A DNA stretch of 64,000 nt, taken from OLB9 sp041392785 (GTDB taxonomy: Bacteria; Bacteroidota; Bacteroidia; Chitinophagales; Saprospiraceae). The stretch is taken from the NCBI GenBank assembly GCA_041392785.1, contig JAWKLK010000008.1, positions 203,300 through 267,299 of the forward strand, read 5' to 3'. Within the stretch, counting starts at the first letter, position 1. Every line of letters starts with the position of its first letter. This document shows, in pieces, positions 1-8,370 of this stretch. Under the pieces are notes generated by a model that saw nothing but the letters and a program-made list of their open reading frames with translations, had not been told where the DNA came from and ran no database searches. The position numbers were made by a program, and so were the translations under genes.

Positions 1-324
1 AATTTCTGACAATCCAGCCATCTTTGAAGCACGCAACCTTCTCTCACCTGAGATCAACTGATATCTATCTCCTCCCAAAGATCTAACGGTAATCGGTTGT
101 ATCAATCCTGAAGCCTTTATGCTTTTAGCAAGTTCCAATAATTTTTCTTCATCAAATTCGGTACGAGGTTGAAAAGGGTTTACTTCTATCAATTCAGGAC
201 TCACAAGCGCTATGCTATTATTCAGTTCTTTAACCAATTGTTTGCGTTCCAACGGATTATTGGTTTTCTCGATATTGGTAAGAAGTGATCTAAGACCTTT
301 AGAAACTTCTGTTTTTTTATTCAT
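1..324 (-). CDS. parB: ParB-family chromosome partitioning protein, N-terminal part (cut by window edge)
   Basis: Reading leftward from the ATG at 324, an open frame runs off the window start. The first 108 or so residues carry the ParB N-terminal signatures: NPFQPR (the box that leads into the CTPase/nuclease-like fold) and SGERRLRAS. ParB binds parS sites near the origin, spreads by CTP-driven clamping and works with ParA in chromosome segregation. It lies 22 bases downstream of the parA stop on the same strand, the usual parA-parB order, so the two are probably co-transcribed. The HTH and dimerisation domains lie outside the window. Family identification is firm; the rest of the gene cannot be judged. 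Confidence 0.9.
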   Translation of the reverse strand, partial: MNKKTEVSKGLRSLLTNIEKTNNPLERKQLVKELNNSIALVSPELIEVNPFQPRTEFDEEKLLELAKSIKASGLIQPITVRSLGGDRYQLISGERRLRASKMAGLSEI

Positions 325-346
325 TCTTTCTGAATTAATTTAAATA

Positions 347-1120
347 TTATGCCACTACTTCATTATGTGAAATAAACTCATTTGCCAAATTTAAAAAGTT
401 TACTGCACCTTTACTGCTGGCATCATAAATCAAAACCGGTTGTCCAAGGGATGGAGCTTCACCTATTTTACTATTTCGATGAATCACTGTTTCATAAATA
501 CGATCCGAAATAATATGCCTTACCTCCTCAATCACCATGTTTGCCATCCTTAGTCTCTGGTCATACATTGATAATAGTACACCTTCAATTTCAAGTTTAG
601 GATTGATGGAATTTTGTACTAAATTCAAAGTATCTTTCAATTTCCCATATCCTTCCAAGGAGAAAAATTCACACTGAACAGGTACTATGACACTATCCGC
701 AGCTGCCAGTGCATTCAGCGTAATTAAGCCCAATGACGGCAAACAGTCTATAAATATATAGTCATAGTTCTTGGTAATTTTTTCCAAAACACTACGCATA
801 ATGTACTCTCTTGCAGGAAAACTTACCAAGTCTATTTCCGCACCAACCAAGTCAATGGATGATGGTAACAAATCCAAATTTGGAGTTTCCGTTGTCACAA
901 TAGCTTCATTTGGGTCCTTTCCCTCTGTCAAACAATCATAGATAGTAAATTCTACTTCTTCAGGTTTAACTCCAACTCCTGATGATGCATTTGCTTGAGG
1001 ATCGGCATCAACGAGAAGTACTTTCCTTTCCATTATAGCGAGAGAAGCAGCGAGGTTTATTGCCGTAGTAGTCTTACCTACACCACCCTTTTGATTTGCT
1101 ATTGCAATAATTTTGGTCAT
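347..1120 (-). CDS. parA: ParA/Soj-type chromosome partitioning ATPase
   Basis: A 257-residue deviant-Walker ATPase. The N-terminus has the signature KGGVGKTT (about residues 11-18), followed by the Walker A' / B-type stretches VLLVDADPQ and YIFIDCLPSLG. Length matches chromosomal ParA/Soj proteins. It forms ATP-dependent dimers on nucleoid DNA and moves ParB-parS complexes. It starts 17 bases after the upstream UPF0173 gene stops and is followed closely by parB, so a three-gene minus-strand transcript from the promoter near 1915 is likely. No unusual features. Confidence 0.95.
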   Translation of the reverse strand: MTKIIAIANQKGGVGKTTTAINLAASLAIMERKVLLVDADPQANASSGVGVKPEEVEFTIYDCLTEGKDPNEAIVTTETPNLDLLPSSIDLVGAEIDLVSFPAREYIMRSVLEKITKNYDYIFIDCLPSLGLITLNALAAADSVIVPVQCEFFSLEGYGKLKDTLNLVQNSINPKLEIEGVLLSMYDQRLRMANMVIEEVRHIISDRIYETVIHRNSKIGEAPSLGQPVLIYDASSKGAVNFLNLANEFISHNEVVA

Positions 1121-1137
1121 AAAAATTTGGGTTAATA

Positions 1138-1818
1138 TTATAATTGAATAATTTCATTTAGGTGTAACAAATGCAGTCGTTTACCATTTTTATGAAAGAC
1201 TTCTTGAGCACTATTGTGATCTATTTCTATATATCCAAAAGTATCAAAATGACATCCAACAACTTGGTCACACCCAATCCAATCTGACGCAATCAATGCA
1301 TCTGAAACCCCCATTGTAAAATTATCACCAACTGGTAGAATTGCTACTTTTAGATTGGGGCAAAACAATTTTATTAATTGCATATCCATAGTCAAGGCTG
1401 TGTCTCCAGCAAAATACAGTGACTCATCTTCATTTGTGATAAGAAAGCCACCTGGATTTCCGCCATAGGTTCCATCAGGTAATACTGAAGAATGCACAGC
1501 ATTCACCATTTTTATTGTTCCAAAAGGAAATCGCCAAGAACCACCAATGTTCATAGGATGACCTTTAATGCCTTTGCTTTCATACCAAGCATAGATTTCA
1601 TAATTTGATATTATCGTGGCATCATTTTTTCTTGCAATGGCCTCAGCATCAGCAACATGGTCAAAATGTCCGTGGCTCAAAAGTATAAAATCAGCTTGTA
1701 TGTCGTCCAGTGATATTGCATGCGCTTTAGGATTCTGAGATATGAATGGGTCTAAAAGCAGGTTTTTGCCACCCATAGTAACTAAAAAAGAGGAATGCCC
1801 AAGATATTGAATATTCAT
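1138..1818 (-). CDS. UPF0173 metal-dependent hydrolase (metallo-beta-lactamase fold)
   Basis: 226 residues with the metallo-beta-lactamase-fold metal motif HGHFDHVAD near residues 49-57, a second ligand region FAGDTAL (about 136-142) and a C-terminal GCHFDTFG (about 188-195). Length and motif order match the UPF0173/YtkL family of small Zn-dependent hydrolases, whose physiological substrate is not settled. It is the first gene of the transcript leading into parA and parB. The start at 1818 (MNIQYLGHSS) gives the usual family N-terminus. The biochemical role is unknown. Confidence 0.88.
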   Translation of the reverse strand: MNIQYLGHSSFLVTMGGKNLLLDPFISQNPKAHAISLDDIQADFILLSHGHFDHVADAEAIARKNDATIISNYEIYAWYESKGIKGHPMNIGGSWRFPFGTIKMVNAVHSSVLPDGTYGGNPGGFLITNEDESLYFAGDTALTMDMQLIKLFCPNLKVAILPVGDNFTMGVSDALIASDWIGCDQVVGCHFDTFGYIEIDHNSAQEVFHKNGKRLHLLHLNEIIQL

Positions 1819-1911
1819 ATGTAATATATTTATACTATATTATAAATTGATTATTAATAAAATATTGCAAAACACCTATAAAAAAACGCAATTATACTTT
1901 ACATTGACCTG

Positions 1912-1919
1912 CAAAGATA
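1912..1919 (-). promoter_or_regulatory. Bacteroidota -7 element for the UPF0173-parA-parB transcript
   Basis: On the minus strand this reads TATCTTTG, a perfect TAnnTTTG. It would start transcription roughly 90 bases upstream of the ATG at 1818. No TTTG at the ideal -33 distance was seen, so only the -7 half is supported. Confidence 0.5.
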
Positions 1920-2053
1920 CTACTTTTAAGACAAAGAAAAATGATGGGACTTAATAACACAATGTTAAAGCTAACATTATAGAGAAGTATAATTTTTTTT
2001 AGGTTGCCCTAAGAGTATTGTTTTCTACTGCTATCAAGAAAAGGTAAATTTAC

Positions 2054-2061
2054 TACCTTTG
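2054..2061 (+). promoter_or_regulatory. -7 element TACCTTTG that fixes the start of the arginine-deiminase-type gene
   Basis: A perfect TAnnTTTG sits 21 bases before the ATG at 2083. The open frame extends back to an upstream TTG at 2059, but that codon lies inside the promoter element and cannot be in the mRNA, so translation should begin at 2083. Confidence 0.6.
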
Positions 2062-2082
2062 CGGAGAATAGTATGTAAATTT

Positions 2083-3339
2083 ATGTTATCAGTAAATTCT
2101 GAAATTGGTAGGTTAAGAAAAGTCATCATTCACAGGCCTGATGATGGTATATCAAGGGTATCTCCAAAAAAGGCTGAAGAACTTTTATTTGATGATATCG
2201 TTCATTTGCCTCAAATGAGGGAAGAACATGATGTATTCTGTCGAGTTCTACAAGCTTTTATGGGTAAGGAAAATGTCATGGACACTCAGCGACTTATTGC
2301 TGAGGGATTTGCCGCAAGTCCAACGATAAAAGATGAGCTCATTCATAAAGTAATAGAATACGAAGAGCGACCACTTTATGACAAAGACTTTTTGATGAGT
2401 CTGGATCATGAGTCACTGACCAGATTGCTTATCACTGGATATCATCAAGATGAAGATCATATTTATTTCGATCCTATACCAAATTTCATTTTTACACGTG
2501 ATGTTGCTGTCACTATAAAGGATCATATCATACTTACTAAGGCCGCAAAATCAGCCAGATATAGGGAGAATCTCTTGACAAGATTTATTTTTTATGCCCA
2601 CCCAGACTTTTCCAAGTTAAACGAACAAGGGAAAATAATAAACTTAAACCACCTTGATAAATTTCCACCTTCCAAATACGGTGAAGCTGTATCTCTCGAA
2701 GGTGGTGACATGATGGTGATAAACGATGATTTTGTGCTGATTGGTTGTTCAGAAAGGACCACAGATCACGCAGCAAAAAGTCTTATGAATGTACTTTTCG
2801 AAAAAGGATTGACAAAAAATGTGGCACAAGTAAACATTCCTTCAGAAAGGAGCTTCATGCACATTGATACACTGTTTACAATGATTGACACCAATGATAT
2901 CATATGTTTTAAACCCATAGTGTATGACGGATTCAGCTCAAATGTGAAAGTATACCGAAAAAATGGAGCCAAAATAACATATGACTCAGTCAAAAATTTT
3001 TTCATCCATGAGATCAATCCTGATATCAATTTTATTTTTGCAGGGGATGGAAAATCACCGCACCAGGAGCGTGAGCAATGGACAGATGGATGTAACTTAG
3101 TCGCAATAAAACCTGGTGTAGCAATCGGTTATGATAGGAATCCAAAAACAGATATAGCACTTCAAAATGCTGGTTATACCATTATTCATGCACGAGATTT
3201 TTTAAAAGGGATTGAAAATAAAAGTATCGATGTAGAAAAAGTTGAAAAAACCATCATCACATTGCCATCCAATGAACTTTCAAGAGCTCGTGGTGGATCC
3301 CACTGCATGACTTGTCCTGTATTAAGAGATATTATTTAG
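2083..3339 (+). CDS. Arginine deiminase-type amidinohydrolase
   Basis: 418 residues from the ATG at 2083 (MLSVNSEIG). The guanidino-group-modifying fold is recognisable from an early RLRKVIIHRP, FTRD (catalytic region of the first half), EGGD, a central SFMHIDTLF that supplies the catalytic His, and a C-terminal GGSHCMTCP with the nucleophilic Cys near residue 409. This architecture is that of arginine deiminase (arginine to citrulline plus ammonia). Exact substrate is inferred: the protein is not beside ornithine carbamoyltransferase or carbamate kinase as in fermentative arc operons, so a nitrogen-metabolism role is as likely as energy generation. It leads a three-gene run (gaps of 9 and 3 bases) ending at the terminator near 4761. 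Confidence 0.8.
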   Translation: MLSVNSEIGRLRKVIIHRPDDGISRVSPKKAEELLFDDIVHLPQMREEHDVFCRVLQAFMGKENVMDTQRLIAEGFAASPTIKDELIHKVIEYEERPLYDKDFLMSLDHESLTRLLITGYHQDEDHIYFDPIPNFIFTRDVAVTIKDHIILTKAAKSARYRENLLTRFIFYAHPDFSKLNEQGKIINLNHLDKFPPSKYGEAVSLEGGDMMVINDDFVLIGCSERTTDHAAKSLMNVLFEKGLTKNVAQVNIPSERSFMHIDTLFTMIDTNDIICFKPIVYDGFSSNVKVYRKNGAKITYDSVKNFFIHEINPDINFIFAGDGKSPHQEREQWTDGCNLVAIKPGVAIGYDRNPKTDIALQNAGYTIIHARDFLKGIENKSIDVEKVEKTIITLPSNELSRARGGSHCMTCPVLRDII

Positions 3340-3348
3340 GCTGATTAC

Positions 3349-3759
3349 ATGCTCATCTACGAATATAAAAAGAGAGTCAGGTATGGTGAAACCGATAAAA
3401 TGGGATACCTATATTATGGGCAATATCCATTGCTATATGAGATAGGGAGAGCTGAAACCATGCGATTTGTAGGTTTCACATATCAGAAAATGGAGGACAC
3501 ATATCAGATTATGATGCCTGTAGTGGAACTGGAAGCTAGGTATTTGAAGCCAGCACGTTATGATGAAGAATTAGCCATCGTGACTATCATGGAAGAATTA
3601 CCTACAAAAATGGTACAGTTTAAACATGAAATTTTCAATGAACAAAGAGTATTACTCCATAAGGCGAGTGTTAAACTATTTTTTATTGACATGCAAAGCG
3701 GAGCTAGAGTCTCCTGTCCAGATGACTTGACTGTTATCCTTGCGAAGTGGTTTTCATAA
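3349..3759 (+). CDS. Acyl-CoA thioesterase, 4-hydroxybenzoyl-CoA thioesterase (YbgC-like) family
   Basis: 136 residues forming a single hot-dog domain. The active-site region YGETDKMGYLYYGQY (about residues 13-27) has the conserved Asp of the 4HBT/YbgC class, followed by the long helix LYEIGRAETMR. Such enzymes hydrolyse acyl-CoA or acyl-ACP thioesters in the cytoplasm. It lies 9 bases after the deiminase gene and 3 bases before the BrkB-type gene, implying co-transcription, although no shared pathway is obvious. Substrate chain length cannot be told from sequence. Confidence 0.85.
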   Translation: MLIYEYKKRVRYGETDKMGYLYYGQYPLLYEIGRAETMRFVGFTYQKMEDTYQIMMPVVELEARYLKPARYDEELAIVTIMEELPTKMVQFKHEIFNEQRVLLHKASVKLFFIDMQSGARVSCPDDLTVILAKWFS

Positions 3760-3762
3760 ACG

Positions 3763-4701
3763 ATGAAGTCAACAAAGGATTTTATAAATAAGTATGCACC
3801 ATGGATTTTGTCTATATTAGAATGGTCAAAAGACTTTTCACCATTTGGTTTTCATGGTGTAAGTCTGTATCAGGCCTTTGTGCAAATTATCGAAGAAACC
3901 AACTTATCTAACATAATAAACAGAGCCAATTCTATTGCATATAGTCTGTTTCTGTCCTTATTTCCAACTATCATTTTTATTTTTGCCTTACTCCCTCTAA
4001 TGCCAGTGGCCATTGACTTTACCGCTTCATTAAAAGAAAGTACCAAAGACATCATCCCATACACAGCGCATAAATATATCTTCGACATTGTCAATGATCT
4101 AGTACTAATAAAAAGACAAGGTTTATTGTCTTTAGGTGCAATTCTGGCTTTATATTTCTCATCCAATGGTATGCTTACTCTCATGGGAGGATTTGATAAG
4201 ACGTACTCTGAAGTTTTCAAAAAACGTAATTTTATTGTACAAAGATTTTGGGCAATCGGATTGACTTTACTCTTGACATTGTTACTGATAATTGCTTTGA
4301 CCATCCCTGTGTTGCAAGAATATTTCCTATCATTCTTAGAAGGCTATTTTTCCATACCGAAATTTAGTAATGACATTCTCGCTTTACTTATGTGGTTCAT
4401 CACTATATTTATCATTTATACAGGAATATCATTCATTTATCGCTTTGGTCCATCAATGTATAGAAAAATAAATTTTTTTAATATTGGGGCGCTCCTTGCT
4501 ACCGTTTTCACATTGGTATTATCAAAATTATTTAGTATTTATATCAATAATTTTGGCAGTTTTAATGAAGTCTACGGTTCCATAGGCGCTTTAATGGTAT
4601 TGCTGATATGGATACAATTAAATTCTATGATTTTACTTATAGGGTTTGAAATTAATGCAAGTATTGTTATTTCAGCACAAAAAAGCCTTGACAATAGCTA
4701 A
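3763..4701 (+). CDS. YihY/virulence factor BrkB family inner-membrane protein
   Basis: 312 residues with about six hydrophobic helices. Family-typical stretches include NRANSIAYSLFLSLFPTIIF (first helix), ALYFSSNGM and YGSIGALMVLLIWIQLNSMI near the C-terminus. These match the YihY/BrkB family (once mis-assigned as RNase BN), which are polytopic inner-membrane proteins of uncertain role. It is the last gene of the run starting at 2083; a rho-independent terminator follows about 60 bases downstream. No domain beyond the BrkB core is seen. Confidence 0.85.
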   Translation: MKSTKDFINKYAPWILSILEWSKDFSPFGFHGVSLYQAFVQIIEETNLSNIINRANSIAYSLFLSLFPTIIFIFALLPLMPVAIDFTASLKESTKDIIPYTAHKYIFDIVNDLVLIKRQGLLSLGAILALYFSSNGMLTLMGGFDKTYSEVFKKRNFIVQRFWAIGLTLLLTLLLIIALTIPVLQEYFLSFLEGYFSIPKFSNDILALLMWFITIFIIYTGISFIYRFGPSMYRKINFFNIGALLATVFTLVLSKLFSIYINNFGSFNEVYGSIGALMVLLIWIQLNSMILLIGFEINASIVISAQKSLDNS

Positions 4702-4760
4702 AGTAGTATTTATTGGCATCATATTTGATATATCCTTAATATCTCATTCCAAAAAACAGG

Positions 4761-4790
4761 AGTCTTGTCAAATGGCAAGACTTTTTTATT
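4761..4790 (+). terminator. Rho-independent terminator after the BrkB-type gene
   Basis: AGTCTTG (4761-4767) pairs with CAAGACT (4776-4782) around an 8-base loop and runs straight into a T tract. It closes the 2083-4701 transcript just before the tRNA promoter. Confidence 0.85.
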
Positions 4791-4812
4791 TTATATAATA
4801 ACCTAAACATAT

Positions 4813-4820
4813 TATATTTG
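4813..4820 (+). promoter_or_regulatory. -7 element TATATTTG of the tRNA-Pro gene
   Basis: A perfect TAnnTTTG ends 19 bases before the mature tRNA 5' end. No equally clear -33 TTTG was found in the upstream A/T run. Confidence 0.55.
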
Positions 4821-4839
4821 TAGGGTTAAAATATAAATT

Positions 4840-4913
4840 CGGGACGTGGCGCAGCCTGGTAGCGCACTAGCATGGGGTGCTAGGGGTCGCTGGTTCGAAT
4901 CCAGTCGTCCCGA
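4840..4913 (+). tRNA. tRNA-Pro (anticodon GGG)
   Basis: A full cloverleaf: acceptor CGGGACG pairs with CGTCCCG, followed by discriminator A. The D-arm carries GCAGCCTGGTAGCGC. The anticodon stem CTAGC/GCTAG encloses the loop ATGGGGT, placing GGG at positions 34-36 after U33. The T-arm contains GGTTCGAATCC. CCA is not encoded. The closely similar bacterial tRNA-Pro(GGG) supports the call. The comF start codon lies only 12 bases downstream. Confidence 0.95.
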
Positions 4914-4925
4914 CATACTTGAAAA

Positions 4926-5630
4926 ATGATCATGAAAATTCTGAACATCTACTCGGACATCATTTATACTTTTTTCCCAAATTTATGCTTAGCTTGTGAT
5001 AAAAAAGTCAAGTCAAAGTCGAGTTACTTTTGTATTTCATGTAGTGTAGAACTACCGTACTCTGACCATTTCGAAATAAAAGATCACTTTTTAACTCGTC
5101 ATTTTTACGGTAGAATACCTTTTAGCTTCGTGGGTTCATTGTTTATTTTCCGTGAAGGATCAGCTATACAAAGTATGCTGCATAGATTGAAATACAAGAA
5201 AAAATCTGAAGTTGGCACTATAATGGGTGAGTTATTAGCCCAAAGAGCCAATGATTGTTCATTTTTCCCAAAACCTGACATCATCATACCAGTGCCAATA
5301 CATTTCTCAAAAATGTTCCATCGTGGCTATAATCAAAGCACACTCATCGCAGCTCCCCTTGCTTATAAATTTGGAATTCCACTCCATACTGATTTACTTT
5401 TGAAACAAAAAATCACCGCGTCACAAACCCGAAAATCTCGTTCAGAAAGAATAGATAATGTGGCAGAAAATTTTATCATTCATGACCCAAATCAATTACT
5501 AAAAGGAAAACACATTTTATTGGTAGATGATGTCATTACTACTGGCGCTACTATAGAATCATGCGCTCAAGTATTACTTGCCAGTGGAATTCAGTCCCTC
5601 TCCATCTTAAGTGCGGCGGCAGCAGAATAA
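4926..5630 (+). CDS. comF: ComF family protein (phosphoribosyltransferase-like)
   Basis: 234 residues. The N-terminus has a zinc-ribbon-like pair of Cys pairs (CLACDKK and CISCS, about residues 18-40), and the C-terminal half is a type I phosphoribosyltransferase domain with the PRPP loop HILLVDDVITTGAT near residues 197-210. This is the ComF/GntX family, linked to DNA uptake and processing of imported strands in competent bacteria. The start is either the ATG at 4926 or the one at 4932. It begins 12 bases after tRNA-Pro with no separate promoter visible, so it may be expressed by read-through from the tRNA promoter. Confidence 0.88.
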   Translation: MIMKILNIYSDIIYTFFPNLCLACDKKVKSKSSYFCISCSVELPYSDHFEIKDHFLTRHFYGRIPFSFVGSLFIFREGSAIQSMLHRLKYKKKSEVGTIMGELLAQRANDCSFFPKPDIIIPVPIHFSKMFHRGYNQSTLIAAPLAYKFGIPLHTDLLLKQKITASQTRKSRSERIDNVAENFIIHDPNQLLKGKHILLVDDVITTGATIESCAQVLLASGIQSLSILSAAAAE

Positions 5631-5663
5631 AAGTTAAGATAATATTATCTTGTGTTGATTGCA

Positions 5664-5693
5664 TTTGACATCAATCAATGTTTGTTACCTTTG
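5664..5693 (+). promoter_or_regulatory. Complete Bacteroidota promoter overlapping the start of the SpoIIE-type phosphatase
   Basis: TTTG at 5664-5667, an 18-base spacer, then TACCTTTG at 5686-5693. The expected transcription start (about 4-7 bases after the -7 box) falls on or beside the ATG at 5698, suggesting a leaderless or nearly leaderless mRNA. Confidence 0.65.
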
Positions 5694-5697
5694 CCAT

Positions 5698-6921
5698 ATG
5701 AATCGAGAATTGGCTTTACTTGAAAAGTTAGAGAAGGATTTGAGTTTGAAGCAATTGCAAATCAAATCCTTGCTTACAATAACACAGGCGATCAATGACA
5801 ATGTGTCTGCTGAAGGGTTATACAATATGTACAAGTCATTTTTGAGTTGGGAAATGGGTGTTGAGAAAATGGCTTTATATATACTTAGTGATGGTGAATG
5901 GCATTGTACTTCGACCATCAATTTTAAAAAGTCATATCACACAGAAATAATAGAAATCCTACTGACCCATAACAGATTGTACACCATCAAGGGCAATGAA
6001 TATCCAGTTCTAGACGGTTTTGATATTATAATACCTGTATTTCATAAAAATATACCAATTTCTTATGCTGTAATAGGCGGTATAAAAGAAAAAGAAGACT
6101 TATATAACAAAATCCAATTTATCACCACGATAACAAATATCATCGCCGTAGCCATTGAAAATAAAAGATTGTTCAAAAGACAATTAGAACAAGAAAGGTT
6201 ACGCAAAGAGATGGAATTTGCTACCGAAGTACAACAGATGTTGATTCCTGAAGTCATGCCAAAGAGCGATAAATTTGCTTTCTCAAAAATCTACATGCCT
6301 CATGACAACATTGGTGGTGATTATTTGGATTACATTCAGTTTGATGAAGACAGATTTGCATTCTGTATTGCAGATATCTCAGGAAAAGGTGTAGCCGCTG
6401 CGCTCCTTATGGCCAATTTTCAAGCAATGATCCAAAGTTTGATTTTCCAATATCGAGACCTTGAAACATTCATTTTTGCACTCAATCAGTCGGTATATAG
6501 AATTACAAAAAGCGATAGGTATATTACATTTTTTATTGGAGAAGTCAACCTAAAAACACAAACACTAAAATATATCAATGCCGGACACTATCCTCCCATC
6601 TTATTGAGTAACGGTAATATTGTTCGGTTGAATAAAGGATGTTCATTTATAGGCGCATTTGAAAAGTTAGAAAACTTAAATGAAGAAACACTACCACTTC
6701 ATTCAGGAGATATAATCATGAGTTTTACTGATGGATTGACAGATTTGCGCAATGAGAATCAAGAGTATTTTGGTGACGAAATTCTTGAAAATTTTGTAAT
6801 AGCACAAGCAAACTTAAATCCAGACAAATTTAATGCTAAATTATTAGAAACACTACACGATTTCAGAGGTGCTAATGAGGTTACTGACGATATTGCAGTG
6901 CTTACATGCAAAATATTTTAA
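5698..6921 (+). CDS. GAF-like sensor plus PP2C/SpoIIE-type serine phosphatase
   Basis: 407 residues from the ATG at 5698. The first 170 or so residues look like a GAF-type sensory domain. A short linker helix (LEQERLRKEMEFATEVQQ) leads into an RsbU/SpoIIE phosphatase domain with the metal-binding Asp motifs GGDYLDY and IADISGKGVAAALLMA, then NAGHYPPILL, FTDGLTD and DDIAVL. Such proteins dephosphorylate anti-sigma-factor antagonists or other Ser/Thr phosphoproteins in response to a signal. No partner kinase or antagonist is adjacent. Upstream in-frame codons lie within or before the promoter, so they are excluded as starts. Confidence 0.88.
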   Translation: MNRELALLEKLEKDLSLKQLQIKSLLTITQAINDNVSAEGLYNMYKSFLSWEMGVEKMALYILSDGEWHCTSTINFKKSYHTEIIEILLTHNRLYTIKGNEYPVLDGFDIIIPVFHKNIPISYAVIGGIKEKEDLYNKIQFITTITNIIAVAIENKRLFKRQLEQERLRKEMEFATEVQQMLIPEVMPKSDKFAFSKIYMPHDNIGGDYLDYIQFDEDRFAFCIADISGKGVAAALLMANFQAMIQSLIFQYRDLETFIFALNQSVYRITKSDRYITFFIGEVNLKTQTLKYINAGHYPPILLSNGNIVRLNKGCSFIGAFEKLENLNEETLPLHSGDIIMSFTDGLTDLRNENQEYFGDEILENFVIAQANLNPDKFNAKLLETLHDFRGANEVTDDIAVLTCKIF

Positions 6922-6944
6922 GTAAAATCTGTCATTTCAGCCAC

Positions 6945-7493
6945 ATGAATCCCATAATAACCACTAAAAGATTGATTTTAAGAGAATTAAATTATGACGA
7001 TGTCGATGGAATTTTCACATTAGATTCTGACCCAAAAGTACATGAATTTTTAGGAAATAGACCATTGGTCAATTTATCTCAATGTGTTGAAATTATAGAC
7101 AAAGTAAGACAGCAATACACAAAATTTGGGATAGGTAGATGGGCTATGATTGAAAAAGAGAGTGGAGAATTTGTGGGTTGGTGCGGACTGAAATACGTTA
7201 CAGAACCCTTCAATAAACAGCAAAGTTATTATGATCTTGGCTATAGATTGATCCAAAAATATTGGGGAAAAGGATATGCCAAGGAATCTTCTAAAGCAGC
7301 TTTACACTATGGATTCGACGCAATGAAATTAAAAGAAATATATGCAATGGCACATGTAAAAAATAATAGATCTATTGCTATAATTAACGGTTTAGGATTT
7401 GTCAATCGCGGCACATTGCTATACGATCAGTCAGAGCACTATTGGTTTACGATTACAGAACATGACTTCAAACTAAGCAATTCAATGCTTTAA
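6945..7493 (+). CDS. GNAT family N-acetyltransferase (RimJ/RimL type)
   Basis: 182 residues from the ATG at 6945, which gives the standard family N-terminus TTKRLILREL. The acetyl-CoA binding motif is YWGKGYAKESSKAALHYGF, followed by AMAHVKNNRSI and GLGFVNRGT. The architecture matches the RimJ/RimL-like acetyltransferases that modify protein N-termini or small amines; the substrate is not predictable. The longer open frame reaching back to 6906 overlaps the upstream gene and adds a non-conserved leader, so it is not preferred. Confidence 0.85.
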   Translation: MNPIITTKRLILRELNYDDVDGIFTLDSDPKVHEFLGNRPLVNLSQCVEIIDKVRQQYTKFGIGRWAMIEKESGEFVGWCGLKYVTEPFNKQQSYYDLGYRLIQKYWGKGYAKESSKAALHYGFDAMKLKEIYAMAHVKNNRSIAIINGLGFVNRGTLLYDQSEHYWFTITEHDFKLSNSML

Positions 7494-7581
7494 AAGTAGA
7501 ATTGTTCTGAACCACATGCTTGAAGAATAAAATTTTTGTTAAATATATTAGCTATCTTTACTCCCTAAATTGTAATAATTC

Positions 7582-8361
7582 ATGTCATTACATTCAATGG
7601 AATTTGCAGATGCGCAAACAGCATTTGCTCGATTACTCAACATCATGGAGGACTTACGTGAAAATTGCCCATGGGATAAAAAACAAACCCTTCAATCGCT
7701 TCGAATTCTTACCATTGAAGAAGTATATGAGCTATCAGAAGCAATCATTGCTGAGGACATGAACGAGATAAAGGAAGAGATAGGTGATATACTTTTACAT
7801 CTTGTTTTTTATTCCAAAATAGCATCAGAAACTGAGAAGTTTGATATAACAGAAGCTATTCATACCGTGTGTGAAAAGTTGATTCAAAGGCATCCACATA
7901 TCTATGGTGATGTAAAAGCAAGTACAGAAGAAGAAGTTAAAAAAAATTGGGAGACAATAAAGCTTCAAAGTGGTAAAAAATCAGTCTTATCCGGAGTACC
8001 TTCAGGACTTCCGTCCATGGTTAAGGCATATAGAATGCAAGAGAAAACTGCACAGTTCGGGTTTCAATGGAAGGACAGAGCAGGTGTCTGGGATAAATTA
8101 AAAGAAGAAATGCAAGAATTGGAAGATGCCATTGACAGTGGAAATACCAAAGATGTTGAAATGGAATTTGGTGATGTCTTATTCTCATTGATAAACTACG
8201 GCAGGTATCTAAAAATTGACCCTGAAGCAGCATTGGAAAAAGTGAATAAGAAATTTAAAAAACGTTTTGAATATATCGAAAATCATAGTCATCTACCACT
8301 CGCCGATATGACACTTGATGATATGGAAGTACTATGGCAAGAAGCTAAAACTAAGGCATAA
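7582..8361 (+). CDS. mazG: Nucleoside triphosphate pyrophosphohydrolase MazG
   Basis: 259 residues with two tandem MazG domains. The first opens with ENCPWDKKQTLQSLR and contains the metal-binding EEVYELSEAI and EEIGDILLHLVFYS; the second has EEMQELEDAI and EMEFGDVLFSLINYGR. It hydrolyses NTPs to NMP and pyrophosphate (house-cleaning of aberrant nucleotides, and ppGpp control in some species). A near-consensus -7 box TATCTTTA lies at 7553-7560, about 20 bases before the ATG. An overlapping frame between 7520 and 7762 is a shadow. It ends 9 bases from the stop of the convergent DUF4861-like gene. Confidence 0.95.
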   Translation: MSLHSMEFADAQTAFARLLNIMEDLRENCPWDKKQTLQSLRILTIEEVYELSEAIIAEDMNEIKEEIGDILLHLVFYSKIASETEKFDITEAIHTVCEKLIQRHPHIYGDVKASTEEEVKKNWETIKLQSGKKSVLSGVPSGLPSMVKAYRMQEKTAQFGFQWKDRAGVWDKLKEEMQELEDAIDSGNTKDVEMEFGDVLFSLINYGRYLKIDPEAALEKVNKKFKKRFEYIENHSHLPLADMTLDDMEVLWQEAKTKA

Positions 8362-8370
8362 ACAAAATTA

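Noticed and set aside
2059..2082. TTG start extending the arginine-deiminase-type protein
   Set aside because: The codon lies inside the -7 promoter element, so it is probably not transcribed.
3870..4304. 144-residue minus-strand open frame inside the BrkB-type gene
   Set aside because: Lies wholly antisense to a gene with clear family signatures and has none itself.
7520..7762. 80-residue open frame overlapping the mazG start
   Set aside because: Out of frame with mazG, which has strong family motifs; no homology-like features of its own.
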